From: Anabaena sp051781005
GTDB taxonomy: Bacteria > Cyanobacteriota > Cyanobacteriia > Cyanobacteriales > Nostocaceae
Assembly: GCF_051781005.1 (NCBI RefSeq)
Contig: NZ_JBPWOA010000006.1
Coordinates: forward strand, 310,001-374,000
DNA length: 64,000 nt
Reading direction: 5' to 3'
Every line of letters starts with the position of its first letter. Position 1 is the first letter of the stretch. Made by a program: the position numbers and the translations under genes. The notes beneath the pieces are model-generated. The model was not told where the DNA came from. It saw nothing but the letters and a program-made list of their open reading frames with translations, and did no database searches. This document shows positions 7,931 through 16,578 of this stretch, in pieces.

Positions 7931-9574
7931 ATGAGTGAAGCCTTATTTAGTATTGAAAATCTGCGTGTAGCTTATCCGCAACGTAGTGGGGAAGAAGCAA
8001 GTTGGGCAGTTGATGATGTATCTTTTATCCTCAAACCTGGTGAGAGAATGGGTTTGGTGGGAGAGTCTGGTTGTGGTAAATCCACTATTGGCAGGGCTGT
8101 TATGCGTTTGCTACCCTTATCGAGTCGTATTGAGGGAAAAGTAAATTTTCAGGGACAGTCAGTATTAGATTTAACACTAAACCAAATGCGAAAGTTTCGC
8201 GGTGAGGCGATAGGACTGATTTTTCAAGATCCAATGACGCGACTTGATCCGTTGATGACCATTGGTAATCATTGTATTGAAACTCTCCAGGCTCATTCAC
8301 TAGAGTTATCAAAACAGCAAGCCAAAGAAAAAGCACTTGCAACTTTAGAAAAGGTAAAAATTCCCGTTAGTCGCTGGAGTCAGTATCCCCACGAGTTTAG
8401 CGGTGGAATGCGTCAACGGGTTGCGATCGCACTTGCTCTCCTCCTCAATCCTAAACTAATTGTGGCTGATGAACCTACAACTAGCTTAGATGTTACCGTT
8501 TCTGCCCAAATTTTACAAGAATTAACCCGATTGTGTGGTGAAGAGAATATGGGATTATTGCTGATTTCCCATGATTTAGCAATGGTGGGGGAATATTGCG
8601 ATCGCATCGGTGTGATGTATCAAGGTAAAATGGTAGAAATGGGGAAAACAGAAACTGTATTTAAACAACCCCAACACGAATATACCCAATCTCTCCTCAA
8701 AGCAGCTTTACACATTCAGGCAGAACAGGGAACAGAATCAAAAAACCAGGAACAACCTAAATTATCCCCTCTTTTAAAAATCACAGAACTCAAACAACAT
8801 TATACGATTGAGCCCAACTTTATTGAACGCCTATTTAAAGGAGAAGGTCAAACAATTAAAGCTGTAGATGGGATTAATTTAGAACTATATCCAGGAGAAA
8901 TATTAGGATTAGTTGGTGAATCTGGTTGTGGTAAAAGTACACTTTCTAGAACCATTTTACAATTAATTCCGCCTACATCGGGGAAAGTTGAATTTTTAGG
9001 CAGGGAATTAACTAATTTGTCACGCCAAGAAATTCGTTCTTCCCGGCGAGAAATGCAAATGATGTTTCAAGATCCTCACGCTTGTTTAAATCCAGCCATG
9101 ACGGTAGGACAAAGTATTGCTGATCCTTTATTAATTCACAATCTAGCGAGTAGCGGAGCAGCCAAAGAACAAGTTTTATGGATGTTGGATAAAGTAGGAT
9201 TATCACCAGCAGAAATTTATTATCAGCGTTATCCCTCCGATTTATCAGGAGGACAACAACAACGGGTAGCGATCGCACGAGCCTTAATTACTCGTCCTAA
9301 ACTAGTCATATGCGACGAACCTGTAAGTATGTTAGACGCTAGTGTGCAGACACAAGTCCTAGATTTGATGTTGCAACTAAAAGCCGAATTTGAGCTAACT
9401 TACCTATTCATCACCCATGATTTGTGGTTAGCGCGGTTTTTGTGCGATCGCATCGCCGTCATGAATAGCGGTAAAATAGTTGAACTGGGCATCACCAAAG
9501 AAATTTTCTCTAATCCCCAACACCCCTACACCAAAACTCTCCTAGCGGCTGCACCCCTATTAGCGAAAGCTTAA
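7931..9574 (+). CDS. Fused double-ATPase of a peptide/nickel-type ABC transporter (DppD-DppF-like)
   Basis: A 547-residue protein with two complete ABC ATPase domains in one chain, like GsiA or YejF. Domain 1 has Walker A GESGCGKST at 44-52, signature SGGMRQRV and Walker B LIVADEPTT; domain 2 repeats Walker A at about 329-337, signature SGGQQQRV and LVICDEPVS. Each ends with the oligopeptide-specific tail (QHEYTQSLL and QHPYTKTLL). It would power import of peptides, glutathione or related solutes through a Dpp/Opp-type permease. No permease or binding-protein gene is next to it, so it serves a transporter encoded elsewhere. Confidence 0.92.
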   Translation: MSEALFSIENLRVAYPQRSGEEASWAVDDVSFILKPGERMGLVGESGCGKSTIGRAVMRLLPLSSRIEGKVNFQGQSVLDLTLNQMRKFRGEAIGLIFQDPMTRLDPLMTIGNHCIETLQAHSLELSKQQAKEKALATLEKVKIPVSRWSQYPHEFSGGMRQRVAIALALLLNPKLIVADEPTTSLDVTVSAQILQELTRLCGEENMGLLLISHDLAMVGEYCDRIGVMYQGKMVEMGKTETVFKQPQHEYTQSLLKAALHIQAEQGTESKNQEQPKLSPLLKITELKQHYTIEPNFIERLFKGEGQTIKAVDGINLELYPGEILGLVGESGCGKSTLSRTILQLIPPTSGKVEFLGRELTNLSRQEIRSSRREMQMMFQDPHACLNPAMTVGQSIADPLLIHNLASSGAAKEQVLWMLDKVGLSPAEIYYQRYPSDLSGGQQQRVAIARALITRPKLVICDEPVSMLDASVQTQVLDLMLQLKAEFELTYLFITHDLWLARFLCDRIAVMNSGKIVELGITKEIFSNPQHPYTKTLLAAAPLLAKA

Positions 9575-9576
9575 TA

Positions 9577-9597
9577 TTAGGATTTAGGATTTAGGAG
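9577..9597. repeat. Heptamer tandem repeat
   Basis: Three consecutive TTAGGAT-type units (9577-9597), a short tandem repeat tract of the kind widespread in Nostocales, just after the ABC ATPase stop. Confidence 0.7.
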
Positions 9598-9604
9598 TCA
9601 GCCC

Positions 9605-9639
9605 TTCGACTTGTCTTCGACACACTACGTGAACGCTCA
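9605..9639. repeat. 35-bp dispersed repeat, copy A
   Basis: The 35 bases starting TTCGACTTGTCTTCGAC are the exact reverse complement of 13240-13274. The two copies lie about 3.6 kb apart in inverted orientation and both are intergenic. Confidence 0.75.
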
Positions 9640-9662
9640 GGGCAAGGAGTCAGAATAAAATC

Positions 9663-9683
9663 ACCAATTACCAATTACCAATC
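9663..9683. repeat. Heptamer tandem repeat
   Basis: Three consecutive ACCAATT-type units (9663-9683) directly before the methyltransferase start at 9697. Confidence 0.7.
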
Positions 9684-9696
9684 ACCAAAGTAATTA

Positions 9697-10416
9697 ATGT
9701 CTAAAAATTCATCCTCAAAACCTTACACAACTAATACAAACCCATCAGATAAATGGCAGGAAAGAATAGCACAAATAGCATATCGCTTCAATCGACAATA
9801 TCAAAATCAACCTTTTAAAGTACCAGAAGAAGTACAAGCAATGCCAATATTTCGAGAATGGAATACTGGCTTATTAGGCGATAGGATAGTATCGCCTTTT
9901 TGGGAAATTGCTCAACCTCAAAAAAACCAACACTGCTTAGATATTGGTTGCGGTGTCAGCTTTTTAATCTATCCTTGGCGAGATTGGCAAGCATTTTTTT
10001 ATGGGCAAGAAATTAGTAATATAGCCAGAGATACTCTCAATTCTCGTGGTTCGCAATTGAACTCCAAACTTTTTAAAGGTGTAGAACTAGGAGCATCACA
10101 TCATCTAAACTACGCTTCAGATCAGTTTGATTTAGTCATAGCTACAGGATTTAGTTGTTATTTTCCCTTAGAATATTGGCAAGCCGTTTTACTAGAAGTC
10201 AAACGAGTATTGAAACCAGATGGACATTTTGTATTTGACATTCTTAATTCAGAACAGCCCTTAGCAGAAGATTGGGCAGTTTTAGAAACTTATTTAGGTG
10301 CTGAAGTGTTTCTAGAATCTGGGACTGAATGGGAAAAAACCATTAAAACAGCGGGTGGTAAAGTAGTCAAACGCCAATTAGGAGAATTATTCGAGTTATA
10401 TAAAGTACGGTTTTGA
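9697..10416 (+). CDS. Class I SAM-dependent methyltransferase
   Basis: A 239-residue methyltransferase. Motif I is LDIGCGVSFLIYPW (about residues 87-100), followed by QEIS at the second strand; the motif IV region is DLVIATGFSCYFPLEYWQ and the post-motif V region KRVLKPDGHFVFDIL. The first 60 residues are polar with no membrane segment. It follows the ABC ATPase after a repeat-filled gap of 122 bases and is convergent with the beta-lactamase gene. The substrate is not apparent. Confidence 0.88.
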   Translation: MSKNSSSKPYTTNTNPSDKWQERIAQIAYRFNRQYQNQPFKVPEEVQAMPIFREWNTGLLGDRIVSPFWEIAQPQKNQHCLDIGCGVSFLIYPWRDWQAFFYGQEISNIARDTLNSRGSQLNSKLFKGVELGASHHLNYASDQFDLVIATGFSCYFPLEYWQAVLLEVKRVLKPDGHFVFDILNSEQPLAEDWAVLETYLGAEVFLESGTEWEKTIKTAGGKVVKRQLGELFELYKVRF

Positions 10417-10436
10417 GAAAAAATTTAGGGAATTAA

Positions 10437-11285
10437 TTATAGTAAAGCTAGATCCTTCAAGCTGCTGCGTGTAATCTCAATTCTGGCAGGTAGATCATCT
10501 GGTTTATTGATGACAATATTTGTAGCAAAAAAGTAGACATTTTTGTTTTGTTCCCAATAGCCAACAAACCAACCTATTTGTGGTTTATTAGTAATTGACC
10601 ACCCTGTCTTAGCGCGTAGCGTGTATTCTGGAGTCTGTTCCCGCACCATAATATCTTTAACAACATCCATTGTCCGTTTTGTAAAAGGTAAATTACCTTC
10701 ATACAACCGTTGCAAAAAATCAATTTGCGCTTTGGGTGTAATTTTCAATGGTTCTTGCAACCAGAAACGATCAATGTCTGCGGCAGTACCAATTTGACGG
10801 TTGCCATAGCCAACTTTATCAATCCATTGCTGCATTCTTTCATATCCGATTTTACGTGCTAGAACTTGATAAAACCAGACAGTTGAATTTTTGAAGGCTT
10901 GACGTAAATTCGTATCTTGATTCCAAACCTCAAAATCCCGATGAATTCCATCCCAAGTCAGGACAGCCACATCATCAGCAATCACACCCGTTTCTAAAGC
11001 CGTCAAGGCGTTGAAAATCTTGAAAGTTGAAGCCGGAGTCATTGCAGTGGCATTACGTTGAGGATTGTGTTCATAGGTGAGATTGTTTTTTGAGTCATAA
11101 ATTAATATCGATCCTTCAACCCCAAATTTTTGGAAATGCCTTCCCAAATCTGGGACTTTAACATTCACTTTTGCTGAATGTTCAGATGAGTTAGAAGAGG
11201 GTTGAGCCTGGACATATATTGATCCTAAGCTAATAATAATTATGACTGTGAAAACAAGACTGAGCGATTGCCAAATACGAAACAA
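10437..11285 (-). CDS. Class D (OXA-type) beta-lactamase
   Basis: Counting from a TTG start at 11285, this is a 282-residue exported serine hydrolase. A signal peptide (about 1-28, hydrophobic stretch LSLVFTVIIIISLGS, cleavage near VQA) precedes the class D active-site motifs: STFK at 86-89 with the nucleophile Ser, SxV as STV at 134-136, YGN at 160-162 and KTG at 226-228. The open frame reaches an ATG at 11411, but that would overlap the divergent GNAT gene and add 42 residues ahead of the signal peptide. The TTG has GGAG eight bases upstream and gives the usual family length. Whether it confers real penicillin resistance cannot be read here; chromosomal class D enzymes are known in several environmental phyla. 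The AAA lysine for carboxylation is present in STFK. Confidence 0.88.
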   Translation of the reverse strand: MFRIWQSLSLVFTVIIIISLGSIYVQAQPSSNSSEHSAKVNVKVPDLGRHFQKFGVEGSILIYDSKNNLTYEHNPQRNATAMTPASTFKIFNALTALETGVIADDVAVLTWDGIHRDFEVWNQDTNLRQAFKNSTVWFYQVLARKIGYERMQQWIDKVGYGNRQIGTAADIDRFWLQEPLKITPKAQIDFLQRLYEGNLPFTKRTMDVVKDIMVREQTPEYTLRAKTGWSITNKPQIGWFVGYWEQNKNVYFFATNIVINKPDDLPARIEITRSSLKDLALL

Positions 11286-11396
11286 AATTTTTTCTCCATT
11301 TAGATAAAATACAATCAGCACAAAACCGAATAAATTTGCCGATGACAGTGTATTATTTGTAAATATTTTACTAAGAATTTTGCTCAAATAGCCGCA

Positions 11397-11897
11397 ATGA
11401 CCATCCGCCATGCCACAGAAACAGACTTACCGACAATTGTAGATATTTATAACGCTGCTGTTCCTAGCCGCATGGCCACAGCCGATTTAGAACCTGTATC
11501 TGTGGAAAGTCGCATGGCTTGGTTTAAAGGACGAGTACCCTCACAACGCCCTCTGTGGATCATTGAGGCAGATGGTGCGATCGCTGGATGGCTAAGTTTC
11601 CAATCATTTTATGGCAGACCAGCTTACCATTCCACAGCCGAAATTAGTATTTACATTTCCCCAAACTTTCAAAAACGTGGTTTAGGAAAGCAACTAGTAG
11701 AACAAGCAATTAACGAAAGTCCGAATTTAGGTTTAAAAACTTTAGTGAGCTTTATTTTTGCCCATAATTACCCCAGTTTGAAGCTATTTGAAAAATTCGG
11801 TTTTCAACATTGGGGGCATTTGCCCAAAATAGCCGATTTAGCTGGTGTAGAACGGGATTTAATTATTATGGGGTTGCGAGTTGGGGAACCTGAATAA
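11397..11897 (+). CDS. GNAT N-acetyltransferase, phosphinothricin acetyltransferase-like
   Basis: A 166-residue single-domain GNAT enzyme. It begins MTIRHATETDLPTIVDIYN and has the acetyl-CoA loop as NFQKRGLGKQLVEQAI (about residues 97-112), with AEISIYISP before it and KLFEKFGFQHWGHLPKIAD towards the end, the usual arrangement of the Pat/bar/YncA branch. Members acetylate glufosinate-like amino-acid analogues such as methionine sulfone and sulfoximine. It is divergent from the beta-lactamase, 111 bases between the chosen starts. The specific substrate is inferred from the family only. Confidence 0.88.
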   Translation: MTIRHATETDLPTIVDIYNAAVPSRMATADLEPVSVESRMAWFKGRVPSQRPLWIIEADGAIAGWLSFQSFYGRPAYHSTAEISIYISPNFQKRGLGKQLVEQAINESPNLGLKTLVSFIFAHNYPSLKLFEKFGFQHWGHLPKIADLAGVERDLIIMGLRVGEPE

Positions 11898-12022
11898 AGT
11901 ATACCTTAACTAGCCATCACCAACTGCGTACAAGAAGACGTATAAAAATATTTTTAAGTCCTGAGTCCTGAGAGTAACTGGCCACCACTCAGCACTCAGC
12001 ACCGAAGCTGCTAACAGAATTT

Positions 12023-12457
12023 TTATCGAGCAGTTAAAGTATCAAAGTTGTATTCAGTACCAACTTTTAGCTGATTAGCATTGTACCGAGGAGACATCAA
12101 CAGAGAAGTGTCGTAAGGATTCGGTAAATCAGGGGTACGAAGATATGGATCATTCATAGCTTGTTGAGTGAGAACATCGCGATAAAGAGTATTAACCAAC
12201 TCAGCATCTTTCGCTATTTCATTATCAGGGAAAGTTGTTCCAAACTTACCTCCAGGACCCACCAAAGAATCTACCTGACGCTTTAAACTGCCATTATCGT
12301 AAAAATTAGGATCATGGCGAAAATAAGCTCTCTCGAAGCTATCACTCGTTGTTTCATAATTATCTGCTTGCATCTGAGCAACTGCAACTACAGGAAAGGC
12401 AGTACTAGTAGCCAGGAGTACTAGTAATCCACCAAAACCTTGCCATTTTATACCCAT
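12023..12457 (-). CDS. Secreted small protein of unknown function
   Basis: A 144-residue protein with a clear signal peptide (about 1-27, hydrophobic GGLLVLLATSTAFPVVAVA, cleavage after AQ or VAVA). The mature part is polar, rich in Asn, Asp and Tyr, with no Cys and no recognised domain. The start is well supported by GAGGAG eight bases before the ATG. It is monocistronic between the GNAT gene (convergent) and pyrE (divergent). I do not recognise the family; it looks like a conserved periplasmic or extracellular cyanobacterial protein. Confidence 0.7.
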   Translation of the reverse strand: MGIKWQGFGGLLVLLATSTAFPVVAVAQMQADNYETTSDSFERAYFRHDPNFYDNGSLKRQVDSLVGPGGKFGTTFPDNEIAKDAELVNTLYRDVLTQQAMNDPYLRTPDLPNPYDTSLLMSPRYNANQLKVGTEYNFDTLTAR

Positions 12458-12558
12458 ATTTACTACTCCTCAATTTTTGGACGAATCTTAATTTATGCTT
12501 AGTCTCAGAACTCTCATGAGTTTAACCTTTGGTGTAGCACAACTTTTAACTGTTTGTA

Positions 12559-13194
12559 ATGTCTAATTCTACTGAAACATCTAACCAATCGGATATTTGG
12601 GCAACTACTACTGATTTAACAACCCTGCGTCAGAAGTTACTAGATTTATTTTGCCAACTTGCTTATCAAGAAGGTGATTTTGTTCTTTCTTCTGGACAGC
12701 AGAGTTCTTACTATATTAACGGTAAACAAGTAACACTCCACCCTCAAGGTGCTTTGGCAGTAGGCAGACTTTTGTTACAACTATTACCGGAAGATACACA
12801 AGCAGTAGCAGGTTTAACCTTGGGGGCTGACCCCATAGTTTCAGCAGTGAGTGTAGTTTCCGTCTATGAAAATCGACCCCTACCAGCTTTAATTATTCGC
12901 AAAGAAGCTAAAGGTCATGGAACAATGGCTTATATAGAAGGACCCAGTTTGCCACAAGGTGCAAAAGTAGTGGTTCTAGAAGACGTTGTTACTACTGGGC
13001 AATCTGCACTGAAAGCTGTAGAACGATTACAAGCAGCAGGTTATACAGTCAATAGAGTAATTTCTTTGATAGACCGATTACAAGGGGGAGCAGAATTATA
13101 TCAGTCTAATGGGTTGCAATTTGATGTCCTGTTTTCAATTCGGGATCTACAGGAACGGTATCAGCAGATACTCAAGAAAGTTCCAAATCATTAG
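12559..13194 (+). CDS. pyrE: Orotate phosphoribosyltransferase
   Basis: A 211-residue type I phosphoribosyltransferase that joins orotate to PRPP to give OMP in pyrimidine synthesis. The PRPP-binding motif VVVLEDVVTTGQSA (about residues 136-149) is textbook, with the flexible-loop region RKEAKGHGT before it and QSSYYINGKQVTLHPQG near the N-terminus. The first 20 residues are a polar extension. It stands alone, followed by dispersed repeats. No pyrimidine-dependent attenuator was recognised in the short leader. Confidence 0.93.
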   Translation: MSNSTETSNQSDIWATTTDLTTLRQKLLDLFCQLAYQEGDFVLSSGQQSSYYINGKQVTLHPQGALAVGRLLLQLLPEDTQAVAGLTLGADPIVSAVSVVSVYENRPLPALIIRKEAKGHGTMAYIEGPSLPQGAKVVVLEDVVTTGQSALKAVERLQAAGYTVNRVISLIDRLQGGAELYQSNGLQFDVLFSIRDLQERYQQILKKVPNH

Positions 13195-13239
13195 TAATCT
13201 AATTCAGGAATAGCTTAGTCGAGCCGCTGACGCGGTAGT

Positions 13240-13274
13240 TGAGCGTTCACGTAGTGTGTCGAAGACAAGTCGAA
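13240..13274. repeat. 35-bp dispersed repeat, copy B (inverted)
   Basis: Exact reverse complement of 9605-9639, in the gap between pyrE and the pirin gene and next to a GC-rich short palindrome (GCCGCTGACGCGGT, 13223-13236). Confidence 0.75.
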
Positions 13275-13313
13275 ACTCACGTAAGCCTCATTTATCTGTA
13301 ATCTGCCAATCCC

Positions 13314-13341
13314 GTAGAGACGTTCCATGCAACGTCTCTAC
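13314..13341. repeat. Palindromic repeat, GTAGAGACGTT family
   Basis: GTAGAGACGTT (13314-13324), loop CCATGC, AACGTCTCTAC (13331-13341): a perfect 11-bp stem. A variant at 44817-44844 carries a T-run and sits directly after the phosphoketolase gene. Here no T-run follows. Confidence 0.7.
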
Positions 13342-13478
13342 AGTCAGGAATAAAGCGCGGTTTAATAGTATCTTTTTGGTAAGTATGCAACTTTTAAGTG
13401 CGTACTTTTCATCTTATACGGGAACATCTTAAACTATATAGTAATCCTCAATAATTTATGAACTTAGTAGGACTTAAT

Positions 13479-14198
13479 ATGATGTCTCAAAATACGATTA
13501 ACTACATAATTCATGACGGAAATTTACGCGGTCATAGTCAAATTGACTGGCTCGATAGTTATCATACATTTTCCTTCAGTCACTTTCATGATCCCAACCG
13601 CATGGGATTTCGCTCTTTAAGAGTGATTAATGATGACCGCATTGCTGCTGGGGCTGGATTTCCTACTCACGGACATCGAGATATGGAAATCCTCACCTAT
13701 GTTGTATCAGGTGCAGTTGAACATAAAGATAGTTTGGGTACAGGTTCAGTAATTCGTCCCGGTGACGCACAGATTATGAGCGCTGGCACTGGTATCATGC
13801 ACAGCGAATTTAATCACTCCAAAACTGAAGAGTTACATTTATTGCAAATCTGGATGTTACCAGACACACCAGGATTATCACCAAGGTATGACCAAAAGGC
13901 TTTTTCTGCGGCAGAAAAGCGAGGAAAACTGAGATTAATCGCAGCTAAAGATGGACGTGATGGTGCTGTGACTATTCACCAAGATATTGATTTATACGCA
14001 TCTATTTTAGAGAAGGGCGATGTTGTAAATTATCATGTCCAGCCTCATCGTTATGCCTGGTTACAAATAGCGACAGGTGAAGCAACTTTCAATGGTCAAG
14101 AACTAAGAGCCGGCGACGGAGTACAAATTACTGGAGAAGAACAACTAGAAATTAGTACAAATCTCAGTGCGGAAATTTTGCTTTTTGACTTAGCTTAA
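13479..14198 (+). CDS. Pirin family protein (bicupin)
   Basis: A 239-residue bicupin. The N-terminal cupin holds the metal ligands: PTHGHRDMEI with His-x-His, a third His and Glu in TGIMHSEFNHS, and the family opening HSQIDWLDSYHTFSFSHF. The C-terminal cupin is less conserved. Relatives include the quercetin 2,3-dioxygenase-like YhhW and regulators of metabolism; the physiological substrate is usually unknown. The frame begins at an ATG at 13458, but AGGA six bases before the ATG at 13479 favours the inner start (MMSQNTINYI). The long leader (13342-13478) contains no gene. Confidence 0.9.
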   Translation: MMSQNTINYIIHDGNLRGHSQIDWLDSYHTFSFSHFHDPNRMGFRSLRVINDDRIAAGAGFPTHGHRDMEILTYVVSGAVEHKDSLGTGSVIRPGDAQIMSAGTGIMHSEFNHSKTEELHLLQIWMLPDTPGLSPRYDQKAFSAAEKRGKLRLIAAKDGRDGAVTIHQDIDLYASILEKGDVVNYHVQPHRYAWLQIATGEATFNGQELRAGDGVQITGEEQLEISTNLSAEILLFDLA

Positions 14199-14347
14199 AC
14201 AAAAATTCAACCTAAGGCCTGATATCTGGCAAATATGGGGCTTTTTCTGCTTAATTTTCTTTAATCACTATCGAAATAAATCGACAAATTTCAGGTTCAT
14301 AGCCTGGTAAAAATTAAGGTTTCATTCCCATTTGACTGAAGAGAGTT

Positions 14348-14454
14348 AGAGAACTCCACAAAATCAATTATCCAATTTCACTGAATCAAAACGACTTTTT
14401 CCTTCCCCTGCTCCCTGCTCCCTGCCCCCTGCCTTCCAAACAATGGAAGTCTCT
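14348..14454. mobile_element. MITE-like element, copy 2
   Basis: A 107-base unit with the same ends and core as 2418-2540: AGAGAACTCCACA at the left, the CTGCTCCCTGCTCCCTG core, and TGGAAGTCTCT at the right (14444-14454). It ends four bases from the stop codon of the RsbW-like gene, so it may supply that gene's 3' untranslated region. Confidence 0.6.
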
Positions 14455-14458
14455 GAAG

Positions 14459-14902
14459 CTAATGTTGCCCTTCCAGACAATATTTGACAATCAGCAGACA
14501 ATTTCTGTTATCAGCATCACGTTCATAAACAACATGATCTGCCAAGCGTCGGAGGAGAAACCATCCATACCCACCTACTTGTAGAGTACCTGGTTCTGGC
14601 TCAATGATCGCATCAGGGTTAAATGGTTTTCCATAATCCCAGATTCTCATTTCTAGTCGGTCAATCCATAGACTCACTTCAATATCTATCGTTGTATCTG
14701 GTGGTAAAGAACGATGAGCGTGGCGAACTGCGTTAGTAAAGCCTTCTGCTAATGCTAAATTGAGGCGATAGAGTTGGCTTTCTGACCAGCCGTATTGAGT
14801 TAAATATTGCAGACAGAATTTTTCAAACCATTGTTGCACCTGGTTTAGGAGCTTAAGATCGCTCTTTACTGTCAGATGGTCTTGCTGCACTATGGTAAGC
14901 AT
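14459..14902 (-). CDS. Anti-sigma regulatory factor (RsbW-like serine kinase)
   Basis: A 147-residue GHKL ATPase of the RsbW/SpoIIAB type. The N box is NLALAEGFTNAVRHAH, G1 is IWDYGKPF, and GGYGWFLLRRL is the G2 region, so the ATP pocket looks whole. Such proteins bind and inhibit a sigma factor or phosphorylate an anti-anti-sigma partner. The open frame begins at 14986 but the 28 extra residues look unrelated to the family; the ATG at 14902 (MLTIVQQDHLTVKSDLK) matches the usual start. No STAS partner or sigma gene is adjacent. Confidence 0.88.
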   Translation of the reverse strand: MLTIVQQDHLTVKSDLKLLNQVQQWFEKFCLQYLTQYGWSESQLYRLNLALAEGFTNAVRHAHRSLPPDTTIDIEVSLWIDRLEMRIWDYGKPFNPDAIIEPEPGTLQVGGYGWFLLRRLADHVVYERDADNRNCLLIVKYCLEGQH

Positions 14903-15172
14903 TGACCGTGACTTGAATATTAAGTAAGTAAAAAATGCAGGTTTTGTTGGGTTGAGATTTAGCAATAGCTTTGATCTTATATCCAAAACTTCAAATTCCA
15001 GACAAAACCTAGACTCTGAAAATCAATGCCTGTGTGTTTTAAAAAGCATATTAGCCAGGAATATGAGTGACTAATAGACTATGTAAGCCTTGCGGCTAAG
15101 TTGTTAGACTCATAACCTAGGTATATGCTCTTTAAACTCACAGGCATTACAGTACTTTGTGGAAAAACTCAG

Positions 15173-15655
15173 TTAGAACAGACCCAAAGTCAGAGATTTA
15201 TCTAATGGTAATGCAGCACCAATACCTAACCAGATAGTTACAAAAGTACCAAACAAAAATACTGTTGTTGCTACTGGACGACGGAAGGGGTTTTGGAACT
15301 TATTCACGTTCTCAATGAAGGGAACGAGAATCAGACCCAAGGGTACGGCAGCCATTGCCAGTACTCCTAACAGTTTGTTAGGAAGGGAGCGTAAAATCTG
15401 GAAAACAGGATACAGATACCACTCTGGCAAAATTTCCAAGGGGGTAGCAAAAGGATTAGCCGGTTCACCAGTCATGGCGGGATCTAGGACTGCTAGAGCG
15501 ACAATACAAGCGAATGAACCCATAATCACGATTGGGAACACGTAGAGCAAATCATTAGGCCAAGCGGGTTCACCATAATAGTTGTGACCCATGCCTTTGG
15601 CAAGTTTGGCTCTTAACTGAGGATCACTGAGATCCGGTTTTTTTTGCGTTGACAT
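15173..15655 (-). CDS. petD: Cytochrome b6-f complex subunit IV
   Basis: A 160-residue thylakoid membrane protein, the normal length, with three membrane helices. KKPDLSDPQLRAKLAKGMGHNYYGEPAWPNDLLYVFP is split over the N-terminal region and EILPEWYLYPVFQILR contains the conserved PEWY motif that forms part of the quinol-oxidation (Qo) site. It carries plastoquinol electrons to cytochrome f and plastocyanin as part of the b6-f core. petB lies upstream on the same strand after 275 bases; both are likely on one transcript. Confidence 0.98.
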   Translation of the reverse strand: MSTQKKPDLSDPQLRAKLAKGMGHNYYGEPAWPNDLLYVFPIVIMGSFACIVALAVLDPAMTGEPANPFATPLEILPEWYLYPVFQILRSLPNKLLGVLAMAAVPLGLILVPFIENVNKFQNPFRRPVATTVFLFGTFVTIWLGIGAALPLDKSLTLGLF

Positions 15656-15930
15656 TTTGAAATTTGCTCTCCTGCTTAAATTAAGTTAAAGCATTTGTGA
15701 AAGCCATCAGCTATTTAGGTAAGCCGCACGTTTGTGCGTCTGGTTGAAAGCCACAAATTTAGTATGACACTAAGTTCTGTCTTGCTAGTTGAAATAAGTT
15801 TTTGTAGCTTTCAATGCTTACAGCTTCAGAGAATAGTGTTTGTTTTTCACTTAAATGTTATTTGCCCTAAGTTTAAAACAAACGACTCTGATCTGGAAAC
15901 AGTTTTTACCTATTTAGTGATAATTTTCAG
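15656..15930 (-). other. petB-petD spacer
   Basis: A 275-base gap between co-directional petB and petD. It contains a small hairpin CGCAC-GTTT-GTGCG (15725-15738) and no credible gene: the open frame on the + strand here is overlapped by petB and has no codon-use support. Confidence 0.5.
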
Positions 15931-16578
15931 TTACAAAGGCCCAGAAATACCTTGTTTGCGGATCATCAAGAAGTGGAACAGCATGAATACTGCAATCAAC
16001 CAAGGTAGGACAAAGGTGTGGGCGCTATAGTAGCGGGTTAGGGTCGCTTGACCGACACTAGAACCACCACGTAGTAGGTCAGAGATGAGAACACCAACTA
16101 CGGGAATTGCTTCGGGTACACCACTAACGATTTTTACAGCCCAGTAACCAACTTGATCCCAAGGTAGGGAGTAACCAGTCACACCGAAGGAAACTGTGAT
16201 GACAGCGAGGATGACTCCACTTACCCAAGTCAGTTCGCGGGGTTTTTTGAAACCACCGGTTAGATAAACTCGGAAGACGTGCAGAATCATCATTAACACC
16301 ATCATGCTGGCTGACCAGCGGTGAATGGAGCGAATTAGCCAGCCGAAGTTGACTTCATTCATGATGTACTGAACGGAGGAATAAGCTTCTGCTACTGTGG
16401 GTTTGTAGTAGAATGTCATCGCAAATCCAGTGGCAAACTGGATGAGGAAGCAAACGAGGGTGATTCCACCTAGACAGTAGAAAATGTTGACGTGGGGAGG
16501 GACGTACTTACTGGTTACATCTTCAGCGAGCGCTTCAAGGTCTAAGCGTTCCTCAAACCAGTCATAAACGTTGGCCAT
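15931..16578 (-). CDS. petB: Cytochrome b6
   Basis: A 215-residue, four-helix haem protein of the cytochrome b6-f complex, normal length. Haem ligand His pairs are seen in the helix B region (RSIHRWSASMMVLMMILHVFRVYL) and helix D region (RYYSAHTFVLPWLIAVFMLFHFLMI). Cys 35 (YCLGG) is the conserved attachment point of the extra covalent haem c'. The surrounding genes, petD downstream and ctpA divergent, match the arrangement seen in other cyanobacteria. Confidence 0.98.
   Translation of the reverse strand: MANVYDWFEERLDLEALAEDVTSKYVPPHVNIFYCLGGITLVCFLIQFATGFAMTFYYKPTVAEAYSSVQYIMNEVNFGWLIRSIHRWSASMMVLMMILHVFRVYLTGGFKKPRELTWVSGVILAVITVSFGVTGYSLPWDQVGYWAVKIVSGVPEAIPVVGVLISDLLRGGSSVGQATLTRYYSAHTFVLPWLIAVFMLFHFLMIRKQGISGPL

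Noticed and set aside
15734..16030. 98-codon + strand frame over the petB-petD spacer
   Set aside because: It runs into petB on the opposite strand, starts in AT-rich DNA and has Cys/Phe-rich improbable composition.
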